A stretch of 64,000 nucleotides of DNA from Monodelphis domestica. Taxonomy: Eukaryota; Chordata; Mammalia; Didelphimorphia; Didelphidae. The position numbers and the translations under genes are program-made. The notes under the pieces were generated by a model. It searched no databases, had not been told where the DNA came from, and was given only the letters and a program-made list of their open reading frames with translations. Position 1 is the first letter of the stretch; every line of letters starts with the position of its first letter. Location: positions 185,075,887 to 185,139,886 of the forward strand of contig NC_077233.1 in NCBI RefSeq assembly GCF_027887165.1, read 5' to 3'. Shown here piece by piece: positions 45,306 to 56,439 of the stretch.

Positions 45306-46711
45306 CCTGTCTTGGGCCATGGAGATGTAGTCAGTTTTCCTTGGTTACAAGGATAGGGATGAATAGATCCCTGTGATCAAGTACAAGCAGAAATATCAAG
45401 TTGTCTGACATGTGACGTGTGTACTAGCAGGGTAGTTAGACAAGTCACGCCTTCACATGCTATCAACAAAGCCTAATGCTTTGGGGAGGGCATAATATTT
45501 TCTTTACATTCTTTATACATATGAAACGTGCTCTGAAAAATTGATTCCTGAAAACCTGATTCCGTATGCCTTTTGCCCACGTACATTCGACATCCAAAAG
45601 GCCTGTTTTGTTTTTCATTTATGGTAAATGGAGGTGTTTTAAATGCATGACATCAGCCTCAATTGAAAAATGGCTAGTTCCATCGTCTCCACAGCCTTTC
45701 CATCCCGGTATGTAGTTAGGATTTGCTCCCAGGACTGTAACCCCAGCTTCCCGCGTCCCTCCTCACTAGAGTAAGGAAGATGCATAAGTTTTGTGTAGCT
45801 CGGCGATCACGGCCGGGAAAGCAGGTTTTACTCAGGCTTTTACTTTTGTCCTTTGTTCTTTTATTTCTTCTACTTCGAGTGATTATTAATAAATCACATC
45901 AAATGTTATTGGATATTAATTTTAATCTTACAACTCATCTCTGAGCTTTTGCTCGCTGGCAATGTCTGGCGTTGAGGAGATCTCTGACAGTGGGAAATGG
46001 GCTCCCTGACCTCAGACGCAGGCTAGGGCACTTATGCTATTTGTAGAGCTGCCCCTTCTAGAGTCCTTTCACATCCATTACCTAATCAAAATGGCTAGGA
46101 AGGAATGAAGAAGGCATTCATGAAGCGCTGGACCAGGCACCTGGATACAAGTGTAAAGAGGTTTCTATTCTAATGGGAGACAAAAGATAACTGAGTCCTG
46201 CCCAGGGAAGGGCGTTTGGTTCTGGGGAATCATGGGGCAGTCCACTGTCACACTCTTTTCAGTAGCAAAGGTATTATTGATTTGATTATTGTTGTCCGAT
46301 CAAGAGCTGGAGGTGAAGCAGGGCAGTTTGCAGAGGAGACTGATGGCAAGAAGCTTTCCTTGGCCCTGGTTTCCCAATGGAAGACTCGATAGAATGTGAA
46401 TCTTCATCTGAATTTGTATCGGGACCTCTCAGACCCTGGGCAGTCAGCCAAAGTAGAGTGGATTGACATCCCCAGGGAAAGGGTGGGTTTCCACATTTTT
46501 CTCCCATTCAGATCAGGAAACAGAACATCAGAGAGGTTAAGTAAGTAACTTGCATGATGAGTTAGTAACACACAATGAGTTAGTGACGGAGCAGGAACTA
46601 GGTCTCGAAACTTCTGAGTTTTAGGCTCTTTTGATTATGTTTTATAGAATAGAGTCGAGTCAATTCCTGTCAAATTAATAATAGAGATAAAATACAATTA
46701 CCATAAACTCC
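45306..46711. other. unique sequence, about 1.4 kb
   Basis: No repeats are recognised. A CpG-bearing stretch lies around 45745-45825. It is inside the interval between the two CTCF cores and could hold a regulatory element. Confidence 0.35.
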
Positions 46712-46965
46712 AAAGGTCAGTAAGGTGGTGTAGTGAATAGAGTGCCAGGCCTGGAGTTAGGAAGACCTAAGTTCAAATCTGGCCTCAGATACTATCTGTG
46801 TGACCTTGGGTAAGTCCCTTAACAGTTTACCCTACTTTTCTCATCTGCAAAATGAGCTGAAGAAGGAGATGGCAAACCACTCCAGTATTTTCATCAAGAG
46901 AACCCAAAAAGGGGTCACAAAGAGTCAGACAAAACTGAAAAGATGGAAGGACAAAAAAATGGAAT
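46712..46965 (+). repeat. MAR1-type SINE
   Basis: Full order from 'gtcagtaaggtggtgtagtg' to 'aaagagtcagacaaaactga'. Confidence 0.87.
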
Positions 46966-47487
46966 TTGATTTTCCATGATGACAATATTTATTGGGAAAA
47001 ATCATAATTGATCTAGACTGCCTTCTGTGATTCTACTTTAGATTCTATAAAACTCTAAGGAAGAGAATCTTTCTTGTAGGACTTAAATTAATATTCAGCA
47101 ACTCCAAATATTAATTTTATAAAGTTTATTAATAATCACTTGAAGTAGAAGGAATAAAAAGGAAATAGAAGTAACAAAAAACTAATTATTTAACAAAATT
47201 AAGACCATGTGACTAAGTTCTCCTTGTCTGTTTAAAAAAGCCTGCTCCACCAAAGCCCAACAGGAAGACAAGAAAGCTAGAGGTGGAGCTATGCCAAATT
47301 TATATCCTTCCTATGTCAGCATGTAATATAAGGAGAGTAGGGTGCTGAGAATTGTAGTTTTTAGGGTAACAGATTCTAATTACAAATTCTGAATGCAAAA
47401 AAAGAAATGCAATCGAGTGGCTGACTACTTTTTGGGGGGAACCCAGCTCTCCCTTTTCCTTATAAACTATTCCTTTTCCAATTAACT
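46966..47487. other. unique sequence
   Basis: Nothing recognised. Confidence 0.25.
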
Positions 47488-47686
47488 CAAGGGTTCTTAG
47501 CCTGGTATCTACAAACTTGCTTTTAAAAAATATTTTGAAAATTAGATTTCAATATAATTGGTTTTTCCTTTGTAAATATTATGTCCTTTATTTTACTCAT
47601 TTAAAAACAGTATTCTGAGAAGGGGTCCATAAGCTACACCAGACTGCCAAAGGTGTTTATGACACAAACAAGGTTAAGCATTCCTG
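47488..47686. mobile_element. hAT-like nonautonomous DNA transposon
   Basis: Terminal CAAGGGTTCTTAGCC and GGTTAAGCATTCCTG are inverted and imperfect. Inside, 'attctgagaaggggtccata' and 'caccagactgccaaag' match a family I recall as shared by marsupials and placentals. Confidence 0.6.
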
Positions 47687-47799
47687 CTCTGGCTTTACCT
47701 GAAAGAGTTACAGGAAGAGAGTTAATGGTATGTGGGAAAGCAGTGCCTATTTTTGAACATAGATTTATGTTGCTGGTGTGTAAAACCTACAGCTATTTT

Positions 47800-47965
47800 G
47801 GGTTTTAGCTTTGGAGCTGAAAGGGACCTCAGGGGCCAACTAGACTAATCCCCTCATTTTTAGATGATGGAATATATCCAGGGAAATTGTCATACTGGTA
47901 ATAAGCGTCAGGCTGAATTCAGGTGTTCTAACTACAAAACCGTCTTCTTTCCATTGTAGCCAGAT
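47800..47965 (-). repeat. MIR-family fragment
   Basis: 'gctgaaagggacctcagggg', 'cccctcatttttagatgatg', 'aggtgttctaactacaaaac'. Confidence 0.5.
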
Positions 47966-50099
47966 CAAATGAATGATACTGACTGTTTAAATTTTCACTG
48001 TGAGCATTTATACCTCATAAACACTAGAAATCAAAGACTTAAATTGTTTTTATTTTATTTTTTTAAAGAAAGTAATGGAGAAAATGTTAAAAATGGTAAA
48101 CAGATTTAATTAAGTTTGAGAAATTCAGAAGATTAGGTTTTAAAGTGGGACAACCAAAGGAACCACTCAAGGTTCTTACTAAAATGTAAAGTCCTTTCAG
48201 TAATGAGACATCATATGCCCGAAGCAGGGTCCAAAGTGCCTATGTGGTTCCTTGGAACCAGGAAGGGCAGCTCTGAGAATGCTTCAGTGGGGGTGCAAAA
48301 GGATGGGGAGATGGCTCCTCCTATGAAGCATAGACTGTGTTTCTTCTCCCCAACCCTTTAGAAGAGATCATAGTTGTTAAATAAGAGTAACATCTTCATC
48401 AGAAAAGAAAAACTAACGTCTGCCATCTTCATCATTAGAGCACATATTTCTATAGCTCTCCCTGAATCACAGTACTGTTTACATTGTTACACATACCATA
48501 CCATGACTATGGATTAAGTCCTGAATTTGTATTCTAAACTGGGGACACTCACTGTAGCATCTGGAGTGAGGTCTCCTTGAGTTTAAGGAATTGAAAAATA
48601 AGGAAGCGATTTGAAGTATCTCTCCTATTAATTTCAATTCCTTCACTTCATGGCAAACATCTCTCCAAATGAATGATTGTATTGTTGCTCTGCCTCCTTG
48701 TGAGGCAAGGAAGAAGGAAGCCCATGTACAACAGAACTTATCTGTTCAAAGGAGATTTTTTTTAATGGTACTCTGTACACGAAGATAGAGACGGGAGTGG
48801 GGCACTATTGTTCTCACAGTCGGTGTCCAGGTGGAGGTGATGGTTTGGCAGTTCACCAGGTGGTGGCTGTGTGACAGATCTAAAGAGAATGCCTTTTTGG
48901 TACAGGGAAAGTCCCTGGCTGCTTTCAGAGATTCTTTCTTTTTTAAGGTGGTCATTCGTGAGGAACAAGGTAGAGGAGGCTAAGAGGATGGGATTGGAAT
49001 ATATCTTGATTTACCTAAGCTTAGATAACAAGGGGCAATTTGGAAAATCTTATCTCTGGTGCCAGGTATCTTGGGGCAGCACAGGTTCAGATAACTTCTA
49101 TCTTAGAGGTTATTATTGACTAAAAAGGGGAAAACTTCTTATTTGGCTTTAAAGGTGAAAGCAAAAATCATGGGACAATGAACACTTATGGAATATAAGC
49201 CAAATCACGTGACAAATACTAGGAGAACAGTCTTGGATTATTTTCCCCAGTGGTTGACTTTCTACCAGTGTACATTTTGAGCACAAGTCTTGGTCCTGGC
49301 TGTTCCCATGATCATTTTCTTTCTTTTCTTCGGAGAGCCCCAGAAAACCAGCTCCTTTATTTCTCTTTGCTTTGCCACCAATTTCTGCCCTTTTTGGCCC
49401 ACTATAAAGCAATATATCATCAGCTCTTATCCACCCTCTTGATCCTGAATCCTGCTTACAACTCTTTGGATGCTCCTTTTATATACTCTTCCCATCTTCC
49501 ATTCCCAATTCTATTGTAAGGCACACATACACACACAGAGATAACATTCCCCCTCTCCCATTTAGGCTCTGTAAGAAAAGGAAGGAAGAAGCATTTATTA
49601 AGTATTTACTATGTAAAGGGGGTTTTGGGGTGCATTGGTGTTCATAGACTAGTCCCTCTGGTATGAGAGCTTTCCCAGACTTTTTCAGGGCCTCTTTCCT
49701 TCTTTGATGTTCACCTGCCACCGGGCTCTTAGTTGTGGCTCCAAAAAGCTATATGGTCTGTGCAGTGATCACATTTGGTAAACTGTCTTGAGGGTAACTG
49801 ATGGGTCCTAAACACACCTATCGCCTCATGAATGTAAAGCCCTTCCCCAGCAAAATGGGCGGATGAGAACAATGTGTTCAAATGGCCATGAACGTGGGGG
49901 AGGCAGTGCTTAGAGCTTGGTTAGATAGCGAAGAAGCCAGGATCATCCACTACATCCCCAGTCATCAGTCATCTCCAGTTTTGTCTTGCCATTGGACTTG
50001 GATGATTCTGTAAGAGAGAGTGAGGTCAAGTCTGCCTCTCTTCCAGCCGTTTCACTGGAGAGTCAAGGCATCACCCTCTGAAAATGTCAGACAAACAAC
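47966..50099. other. unique sequence, about 2.1 kb
   Basis: Only a MIR3 scrap at 49580-49620. Frames of 68-89 codons overlap on both strands and look random. Confidence 0.35.
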
Positions 50100-50315
50100 G
50101 CTGTGTACCAGGCACTGTGCTAGAAGCACTTCATCTCATTTGATCCTGACCACAATCATGGCAGGTACATGCTATTATTAGCCTCATTTTACCATTAAGG
50201 AGATGGAGGCAGACAGAAATGAAGAGATTGGACCAGGGTCCACGCTAGTGTATGAGGCTGGATTTGAACTCATGCCTTCCTGATCCCCAGGCTAGTAATA
50301 ACTAGGTGCGTCATA
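50100..50315 (-). repeat. MIR3/MIR-like SINE
   Basis: 'gtgtaccaggcactgtgcta', 'catgctattattagcctcat', 'gctggatttgaactcatgcc'. Confidence 0.65.
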
Positions 50316-50709
50316 GGTAAAGATGCTCATGGCTATTGTCTCATGGGTCCCACCTCACACACGGGTCCCTAGAAAATGACTCTAGATTCGAAGTATTTTG
50401 TGGGTTAGTGTCTATTCTTATGTATTTTTTTATAGGGCCAATCAAAGAATAAAGTTTAAAACACATACAAATATCCCAAAGTCCAAAAAAACCCCCCACC
50501 CAGAAATGTTTACTCAAAAGCATAACGAAATAAGGGGATTGCCTTCCTATGCGTGTGAGGTTGCACTTCCCCACAGGTCCCACTAGCAGAGAAGGGGAAT
50601 CGATCAACTAGGAAATCCGGAGAAACGCACGGAAGGGGACTAAGGCGACCTCGGGCTCCTGCCTCCATCTCTGCTCTCTTCTGAACAAGTGCGGAGTTCT
50701 CACTCTCTG

Positions 50710-50723
50710 CCGCCATCTGCTGG
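50710..50723 (-). promoter_or_regulatory. CTCF core motif, convergent with 39983
   Basis: The minus strand reads CCAGCAGATGGCGG, a full match to CCASYAGRKGGCRS. It lies 13 bases before the ATG at 50736 inside a CpG-rich patch. It points toward the forward site 10.7 kb away. Confidence 0.65.
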
Positions 50724-50735
50724 GCATTAGCTGCA

Positions 50736-50887
50736 ATGGCGCTTCTTCTGCAGCCTGCCTCGCGAGTTCTGCTGGCGCCGAGCCTCCCTACTCTAGCCCG
50801 AGCAGCCTTCGGGTCCTTGGGCTTTGGTTTTCGAGCTCCTCTTTCTTTATCTGTTTTTTTGCCTCCGGTGTACCCAGGCTGTATCAG
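50736..50887 (+). CDS. possible first coding exon, unrecognised (mitochondrial-presequence-like)
   Basis: An ATG in good context (G at -3 and at +4) opens a frame starting MALLLQPASRVLLAPSLPTL and continuing about 50 codons to a possible splice donor, ATCAG|GTATGC (exon end 50887). The unspliced frame stops at 50927, inside an old L2 fragment that begins near 50905. The N-terminus is rich in Ala, Leu and Ser with several Arg and no acidic residues up to the donor, like a mitochondrial targeting peptide, but I cannot match it to any family. No second exon is identifiable. It may be a real lineage-specific gene, a fragment of a retrocopy, or chance coding in a CpG-rich patch. Confidence 0.25.
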
Positions 50888-50904
50888 GTATGCACGGAGT
50901 CGTT

Positions 50905-51032
50905 TAAATATTGCGCCCCCCAACTAGAACGTCAGCTCCTTAAGGCCGGGGACGGCGTTTTGGGCTTCCTTTGGTTCCCCGCAGTACCAGGTCCATATTA
51001 ATAGCTTAATAACTGCTTGTGGACTGAGAGCT
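50905..51032 (+). mobile_element. L2 LINE 3' end
   Basis: 'caactagaacgtcagctcct', 'taaggccggggacggcg', 'taataactgcttgtggactg' follow the L2 3' consensus, with a CpG-rich state unusual for L2. Confidence 0.65.
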
Positions 51033-51284
51033 TCTGTTTGCTAAGAGCTCTTTCAGGCCAAATTTTTGCCTTATTCCAATATTTCAATGAATCTGTTATC
51101 TCATCGACCTCAGTAGTCCACCCCACCCCCACCCCCAATGTAGATTGCAGCTCTTGTCCACATCTTCCCATAGCTTCACCGCAGAGGATGACTCCCGAGC
51201 GCTGGGTGCTTTCTAGGATGCTAGTGGGGTGCGTGGGTGACTAGTCCATCTTCTTTTTGATTCCTACGTCTTTCTAAGAACATG

Positions 51285-51482
51285 TTTTTAAAACCTAACG
51301 TTAAGTCTTCGAATTGATGCGAATTATCATTTCCAAGGCAAAAGAGAAGTTAAAGGCTGGGCATTGGAGGTTATATGACTTCTGCAGGGTCACACAGCTA
51401 GGAAGTGTCTGAGATTAGATTGGAACCCAGGATTTCCCATCTCCAGGTCTGTCTATCCACCGAGCCACCTAGCTGCCCCCCA
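51285..51482 (-). repeat. diverged tRNA-derived SINE
   Basis: Reversed copy: 'acgttaagtcttcgaattga' to 'accgagccacctagctgccc'. Confidence 0.75.
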
Positions 51483-52194
51483 CTCCCACCGCAACAACAT
51501 TGTTCTCAGTGTCTCTGCATCATTCCATATGTGCCATGTGTTGCAGCCTGTTCACCCCACCACCACCACCACCATATGCCTCTACTTTGTCTTTTGGGTA
51601 ACCCTCCGACTACAGTTTCTGAGGACCATAGTGTTCTATGTCCACACCACATCATGAGAAGAATGCTGGGATTAAAAGATGAGTTTTTGTTTCTCTGAGA
51701 AATTTGGGGTCATTAAGAGACTTGTAATTTCCCCAAAGTAATCCAACTTGCTCTCTTTCTCTTCTATTCTAGGCCCAGCTCATTGGCCATTTGCAGTGTT
51801 TGTCATATATGTGTATATACACACATGCACATATATATGTGTATCTGTATGTAGGTTGTTCTTTTTATTTGCATGTTATAACCTGGACAATAGGCATTCT
51901 TCCTTGGTTTGGTTTTTCCTTTATGGATATTAAGACCAAAACCTTTTGAATGTTTATGGATCTTATCAAAGATGCAGTGTATTAAGGCTTGATTCAGTTA
52001 GCACAGCGACACTGGAAGATCTTGCCATTAACAGGAAATGCCTGTTCAACGTTGACTGTAGTGAATCTCCTCCACGAATGTGGCACATATCTCTGACAAT
52101 CATGTATTTTCCTGTTTTATTGATATTTGATATTAATAATCAGTGGCCATTGAATAAGGCTATCTCTTGTTTTTGATGCCTAGATGAGAGATGA
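51483..52194. other. unique sequence with a short CAC tract
   Basis: (CAC)n at 51558-51576; an AT/GT alternating run at 51803-51855. Otherwise unrecognised. Confidence 0.3.
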
Positions 52195-53813
52195 GAGACA
52201 CTATTGGAGGAGAGCCTTTAAAGAACTATTTTAGGGCAGCATTCAGACTTTGCTCTGAATCAGACCACTTCAGAAGTCCTGAAAGCTTACAAGTCCCCAG
52301 CATGAGCTGTCCTGAGATCTGGGAATAAGACAGCACTCAATAAAGCAACTCAATAAAGCAGCAACAGAACCAGTTCAAACTTTCTGTCCAGAAGTATGCG
52401 GAACCCAATCTAATATCAAGTCCAAATTAGGTTGGAAGAATGAGGAAAGAGAAAAAAATCCCACCATAAAAAAATTAGGGTGACAAAGATGCTCAAGGCA
52501 CAAACCAAAAGAAGAAAATGACTCCAAAACATCTACAAGCAAAGCCTCACAAAATAGAACAAAACCCAGCAACAACAACAAAACACACACACACACACAC
52601 ACACACATACACACACACACACACACACACAGCAACTGGGGGCACAAATTTAACTATAAATAGTTGGGGGAAAAGAACTAAAAATGTTTAAATAAATGAA
52701 ATCAGAGTGCTAGAGGTAAAAACTGGAAAAGAAATGAGAGCTATGGAAGAAAGAATTGGAAAGGAAATTAGCAACTTCACACAAGATATACAAAACCTTG
52801 ACTAAGTAACAAATTCCTTGAAAATTAGAATAAACAAAAAAGAAACCAATGATTCCAAAAGACAAGAAGAAAACAAAGACAAAAGATTGGAAAAAAATAG
52901 AAGAAAATATAAAGTATCTCATAGCAAAAAAACATTGACCTGAAAAACTTATTGAAGAGAAAAAAATTAAGAATCAATGAATATCATCCAAAAAAGAACC
53001 TAGATATAATATTTCAAGCAATTTTTTGAAACTGTCTAGATTTTTTAGAATCAGTGGGCAAAGTGGAAATAGAATTGTCATAAATTCCTGGAAGAAAAAA
53101 CAAACAACCAACCCAAATGAAAATTTCTAGAACCATTACTGCAAAATTCCAGAGCTCCCAGGTAAATTTTTTAAAAAATAAAGCAGCCAAAAAGAAAGCA
53201 TTCAAATACCAAGGAATCACAAATAATTTAGCATCTACCATCTGAAGGAACAGAGAGCTTAGAAAACAATATTACAGAAGACAAAGGATACAGGTTTATA
53301 TTCAAGAATAATACTCAGAAAAATTTAGTACAATGCCACAAAGGGAAAAATCAATCTTTAATGAAACAAAGAATTTTGAAGTATTCTTGATGGAAAGATC
53401 AGAACCATATAGAAACTATGAAGTACAAACATAGGAGTTGAGAAATACGAAAATGTGAGACTAATTGAACAATCATAAGGGACTACTAAAAAAGAATAAA
53501 CTGCTTCCATCCTAATATAAGGATATGATTTGTGTCACCACTGAACTCTATCATCATCACAGCTATAGGGGGAGTTTAATCAGACAGAAGGTCTGGGAGG
53601 GCTTCAGGTATCTGTTGCTGATCTTAAGAGAAAGATGGAAAGATTGCTGAAGGGGAGTGTACTAGGGGGAGAAGAAGGGGGGGAAGGGTTAAGGGAAAGC
53701 ACCTCTCATAATCAAGGCATACAAATTGATATATACAAAAAAGGAGCAGAGTATAGAGGGCATCTTTGACATTTGAACCTCATTGCCATTTGAACTGATC
53801 TAAGGGAGGAAGA

Positions 53814-53849
<36 letters not shown>

Positions 53850-54490
53850 ACATAGCCGAATGCAAAAACATTTAACAGTAAAACAGGAAAGAGTACAGTT
53901 GAGTATTAGAGAGAAGGTAGATTAAGGGTTAGTCCTAAGTAAAAACAACCTCCAAGAACATACAGAAATAGTTTTAGTTCTTTTTCAGAAAGCAAAGAAT
54001 AAGAATCTGAAGATGTACATCCTCACTGAGGAATGGCTAAACAAATTAAAGGACATAAAGCACTGGAATGGAGTACTGTTGTCCTATAAGAAATGATCAA
54101 GGAGATGGTTTTAGAAAGATCCAGGAAAGACTTATATGAACTAATGCAGAACAAAATGAACAGAACCAGGAGAATAATTTATACATTGATAACAGTATGG
54201 TAAAGACAAATAACTCTGAAAGAATAAAAGATTCTGATCAGCTTAATAACCAACCACGATTCCAGGGGACTAATGATGAAACAACATATCTGCCTCCTGT
54301 TTGGGATATGAAGGATTCAGAATGCAGAATGAGCTGTATTTTTTGGGATTTGGTCAATTCAGAAATTTGTATACATGTCGTTAACTCTGTTGTAACAAAA
54401 GTTTTGTTTTTCTCAATTGAGGGGTGAGTAGAGTGGAAGGGAGATAGGTTAATTCACTGATTGAAAAAATAAATATAAGTTTTAAAGTGT
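52195..54490 (+). mobile_element. HAL1-type LINE (ORF1 only, L1-like 3' end)
   Basis: The first part resembles L1 ORF1 of marsupials: 'agaaaatgactccaaaacat', a Lys/Glu-rich coiled-coil stretch (52690-52920), then words encoding SLDIIFQ and AKFQSSQV-like segments ('gcaaaattccagagctccca', 53141-53162). No ORF2 body follows. The last 500 bases give the L1/HAL1 3' words 'gaggaatggctaaacaaatt' and 'acagaaccaggagaataatt', ending in an A-rich tail near 54470. Two (CA)n tracts have grown inside (52583-52631 and 53815-53847). Absence of ORF2 is why I call it HAL1 rather than L1. Confidence 0.65.
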
Positions 54491-54499
54491 TCTTTGTTC

Positions 54500-56028
54500 T
54501 ACTGATTCAAAATTTTTTAAAAACCAAAAGATAGGCCTAATTGAACCTCATTTTTGTTACATCCTTTGGACCTTTGTATGAAAGTAAGGATGTGATCTGG
54601 TAGGCAATATTGCTTGTGAAACTCTGTTGGTTCCTGTCTATTATCTCTAGCACTCTTGAAGTATGTATAAATTATTTTCATAAAAATTAATATAGAAGAC
54701 AAAGCAGGCATGTGGCTCCACAGTAATCTTGGTCACATTTTTTTCCTGGCAATAGTAAGTTTTGAGATTTTTTCCATTCCTTTAATATCTTTCAGATACC
54801 ATGAGAAATAATAATTCCTCAACACTCTCTACATTTTGTAACTTAAAGTATGAAATGCCTTTCTAAATACTTGATCTACTCTGGCTGCTTTTGTAATGTT
54901 TGTGTCTTTGGTGCTTTTTCTATTTACTCAAAGAACATACCAGGACTGTGACATTAAAACCCAAATGTGGTGATTTCATTGTTATAAAAATCTTTTAAGA
55001 TTTTTTTACATTTTTCTTCTGTTTGTTGTCTTCTCATAAGTTTCATCCTTAAGTGACTACTTATTTGGGTCTCTCACTAAATTTTCTTTAAGATTTGTTT
55101 TTCTTTATGAGGCAGTACTGTTCAACACTAACCATTCTCCACAATATTTTACAAAGGAATTTATATCCTAAACCAATGTTACCCTTGGCTATTATGTCTC
55201 TTTACTTGGCAAGCAGATGAATTTCTAGACTCTTCTCTTCATTACAGCATTCAATTTATGCCAGCCAAACTTCTGAATGGAATTGTTATCATCAAAGGAG
55301 CCCTTTCCTCCATCTATTTTTTGGCATTAGTAACTTAAAAAAAATAGGTCAGGCTGGGATTATTTTAGTAGCTTTTTTTTTCTTTTCTATATTTTAAATT
55401 CTGTATTAATTTTTCTCTTTGCGCTAACAAATCAGTCTGACTGTACATAGATAACTAATACAGGAATGACTCTCACATTAGTAATGAGTCATTTCCTATT
55501 TGTTAAAATATAATCAATTTCTCTCTCCTTTTTTTGGTGATCCTATTGATACTTGTGATGCTCAGACAGTTTTTTGAAAATAAAGTATTCATGATATAGG
55601 TGTGAAGCTTTGGGTAATCTACAAGTCTTTTTCATTCCTTGACCCATATTTTCCTACATATTTTTCACCATCCTTCCCGATGTTTACCTTTGCCTTGGAA
55701 TCACAGACTATCAAAGTATATGATGATTTAATTTGTAGAGGTTTTTTTTTTCCTAGTATAAATTCTTCATAGAATGTCTCCTCTTCATCTCCTGTGAGAA
55801 AATGCACACAAGCTGTAATTTGTATCTTGGTGGAATTTTAAAAATATTTTATGCAAATTCTTTATGAGGGGTTCAAGTGTGGCATGAAGTGATATTGTTT
55901 TCTTTGGATACAAAATAAAACCAATGTTGTCAATTCCTTTATTTGCCTCCCCAGGGAGAAACTGAGGCACCCTTCCATTTATCTGCAATTTTTTTCCTTC
56001 TAGTTTCACGTGCAATTAGATTTTCAAG
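54500..56028 (-). mobile_element. RTE-clade LINE with endonuclease remnant
   Basis: The minus-strand frame at 55619-55807 contains VCDSKAKVNIGKDGEKYVGK and then YGSRNEKD, which matches the RTE/BovB endonuclease block (known form GDFNAKVG...GKFGLGNRNERG). The next 200 bases downstream on the minus strand give decayed equivalents of the 'SPDGKTKNEIDYIL' and 'SDHRLVRAKI' blocks (about 55400-55570). The ORF is broken by many stops and is not functional. Confidence 0.6.
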
Positions 56029-56036
56029 ACTTAGAT

Positions 56037-56424
56037 CAAGAATCCCCAAACTATGGCCTGCCGACCACATGCAGCCCCCTGAGGCCACGTATCCAGTCCC
56101 CACTGGACTTCTGGAAGGGGCACCTCTTTCACTGGTGGTCAGTGAGAGGAGCTCTGTATGTGGTGGCGCTGCAACGTGATGTACAGTACTACTTCCAGTG
56201 ACCTAATCCTTTGTGTGGCACCTTAGAATGAGGAGCTGCCCAAAGGATTATGTGGCTGCACAATGGAAGACATCAACATGGTGAGTGGTGATCTGGGGGA
56301 GGGGATTCCACACTGTGTAAACTGCTGCCCCATTAGGGTTAGGGTTAGGTTTTTATAGTCCGGCTCTTCAAAGGTCTGCGGGACAATGAACTGGCCCCCT
56401 GTGTAAAAAGTTTGGGGACTCTTG
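56037..56424. mobile_element. hAT MITE with perfect 8-bp target duplication
   Basis: Ends are CAAGAATCCCCAAACTATGG and the inverted CAAGAGTCCCCAAACTTTTT. The flanks ACTTAGAT (56029-56036 and 56425-56432) are identical 8-mers, as hAT transposases make. At 388 bases it is nonautonomous. It contains TTAGGGTTAGGGTTAGG (56333-56349). Confidence 0.88.
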
Positions 56425-56439
56425 ACTTAGATCATTCCA

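Larger units (their letters stand above)
50500..50925 (+). promoter_or_regulatory. CpG-rich patch, possible orphan promoter
   Basis: Roughly 400 bases are locally rich in GC and CpG, including GCCGCC and CTCGCGAG-type words, flanked on both sides by ordinary AT-rich repeat-bearing DNA. A CTCF core and an exon-like open frame lie inside. I do not recognise a gene expected here. Confidence 0.45.
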
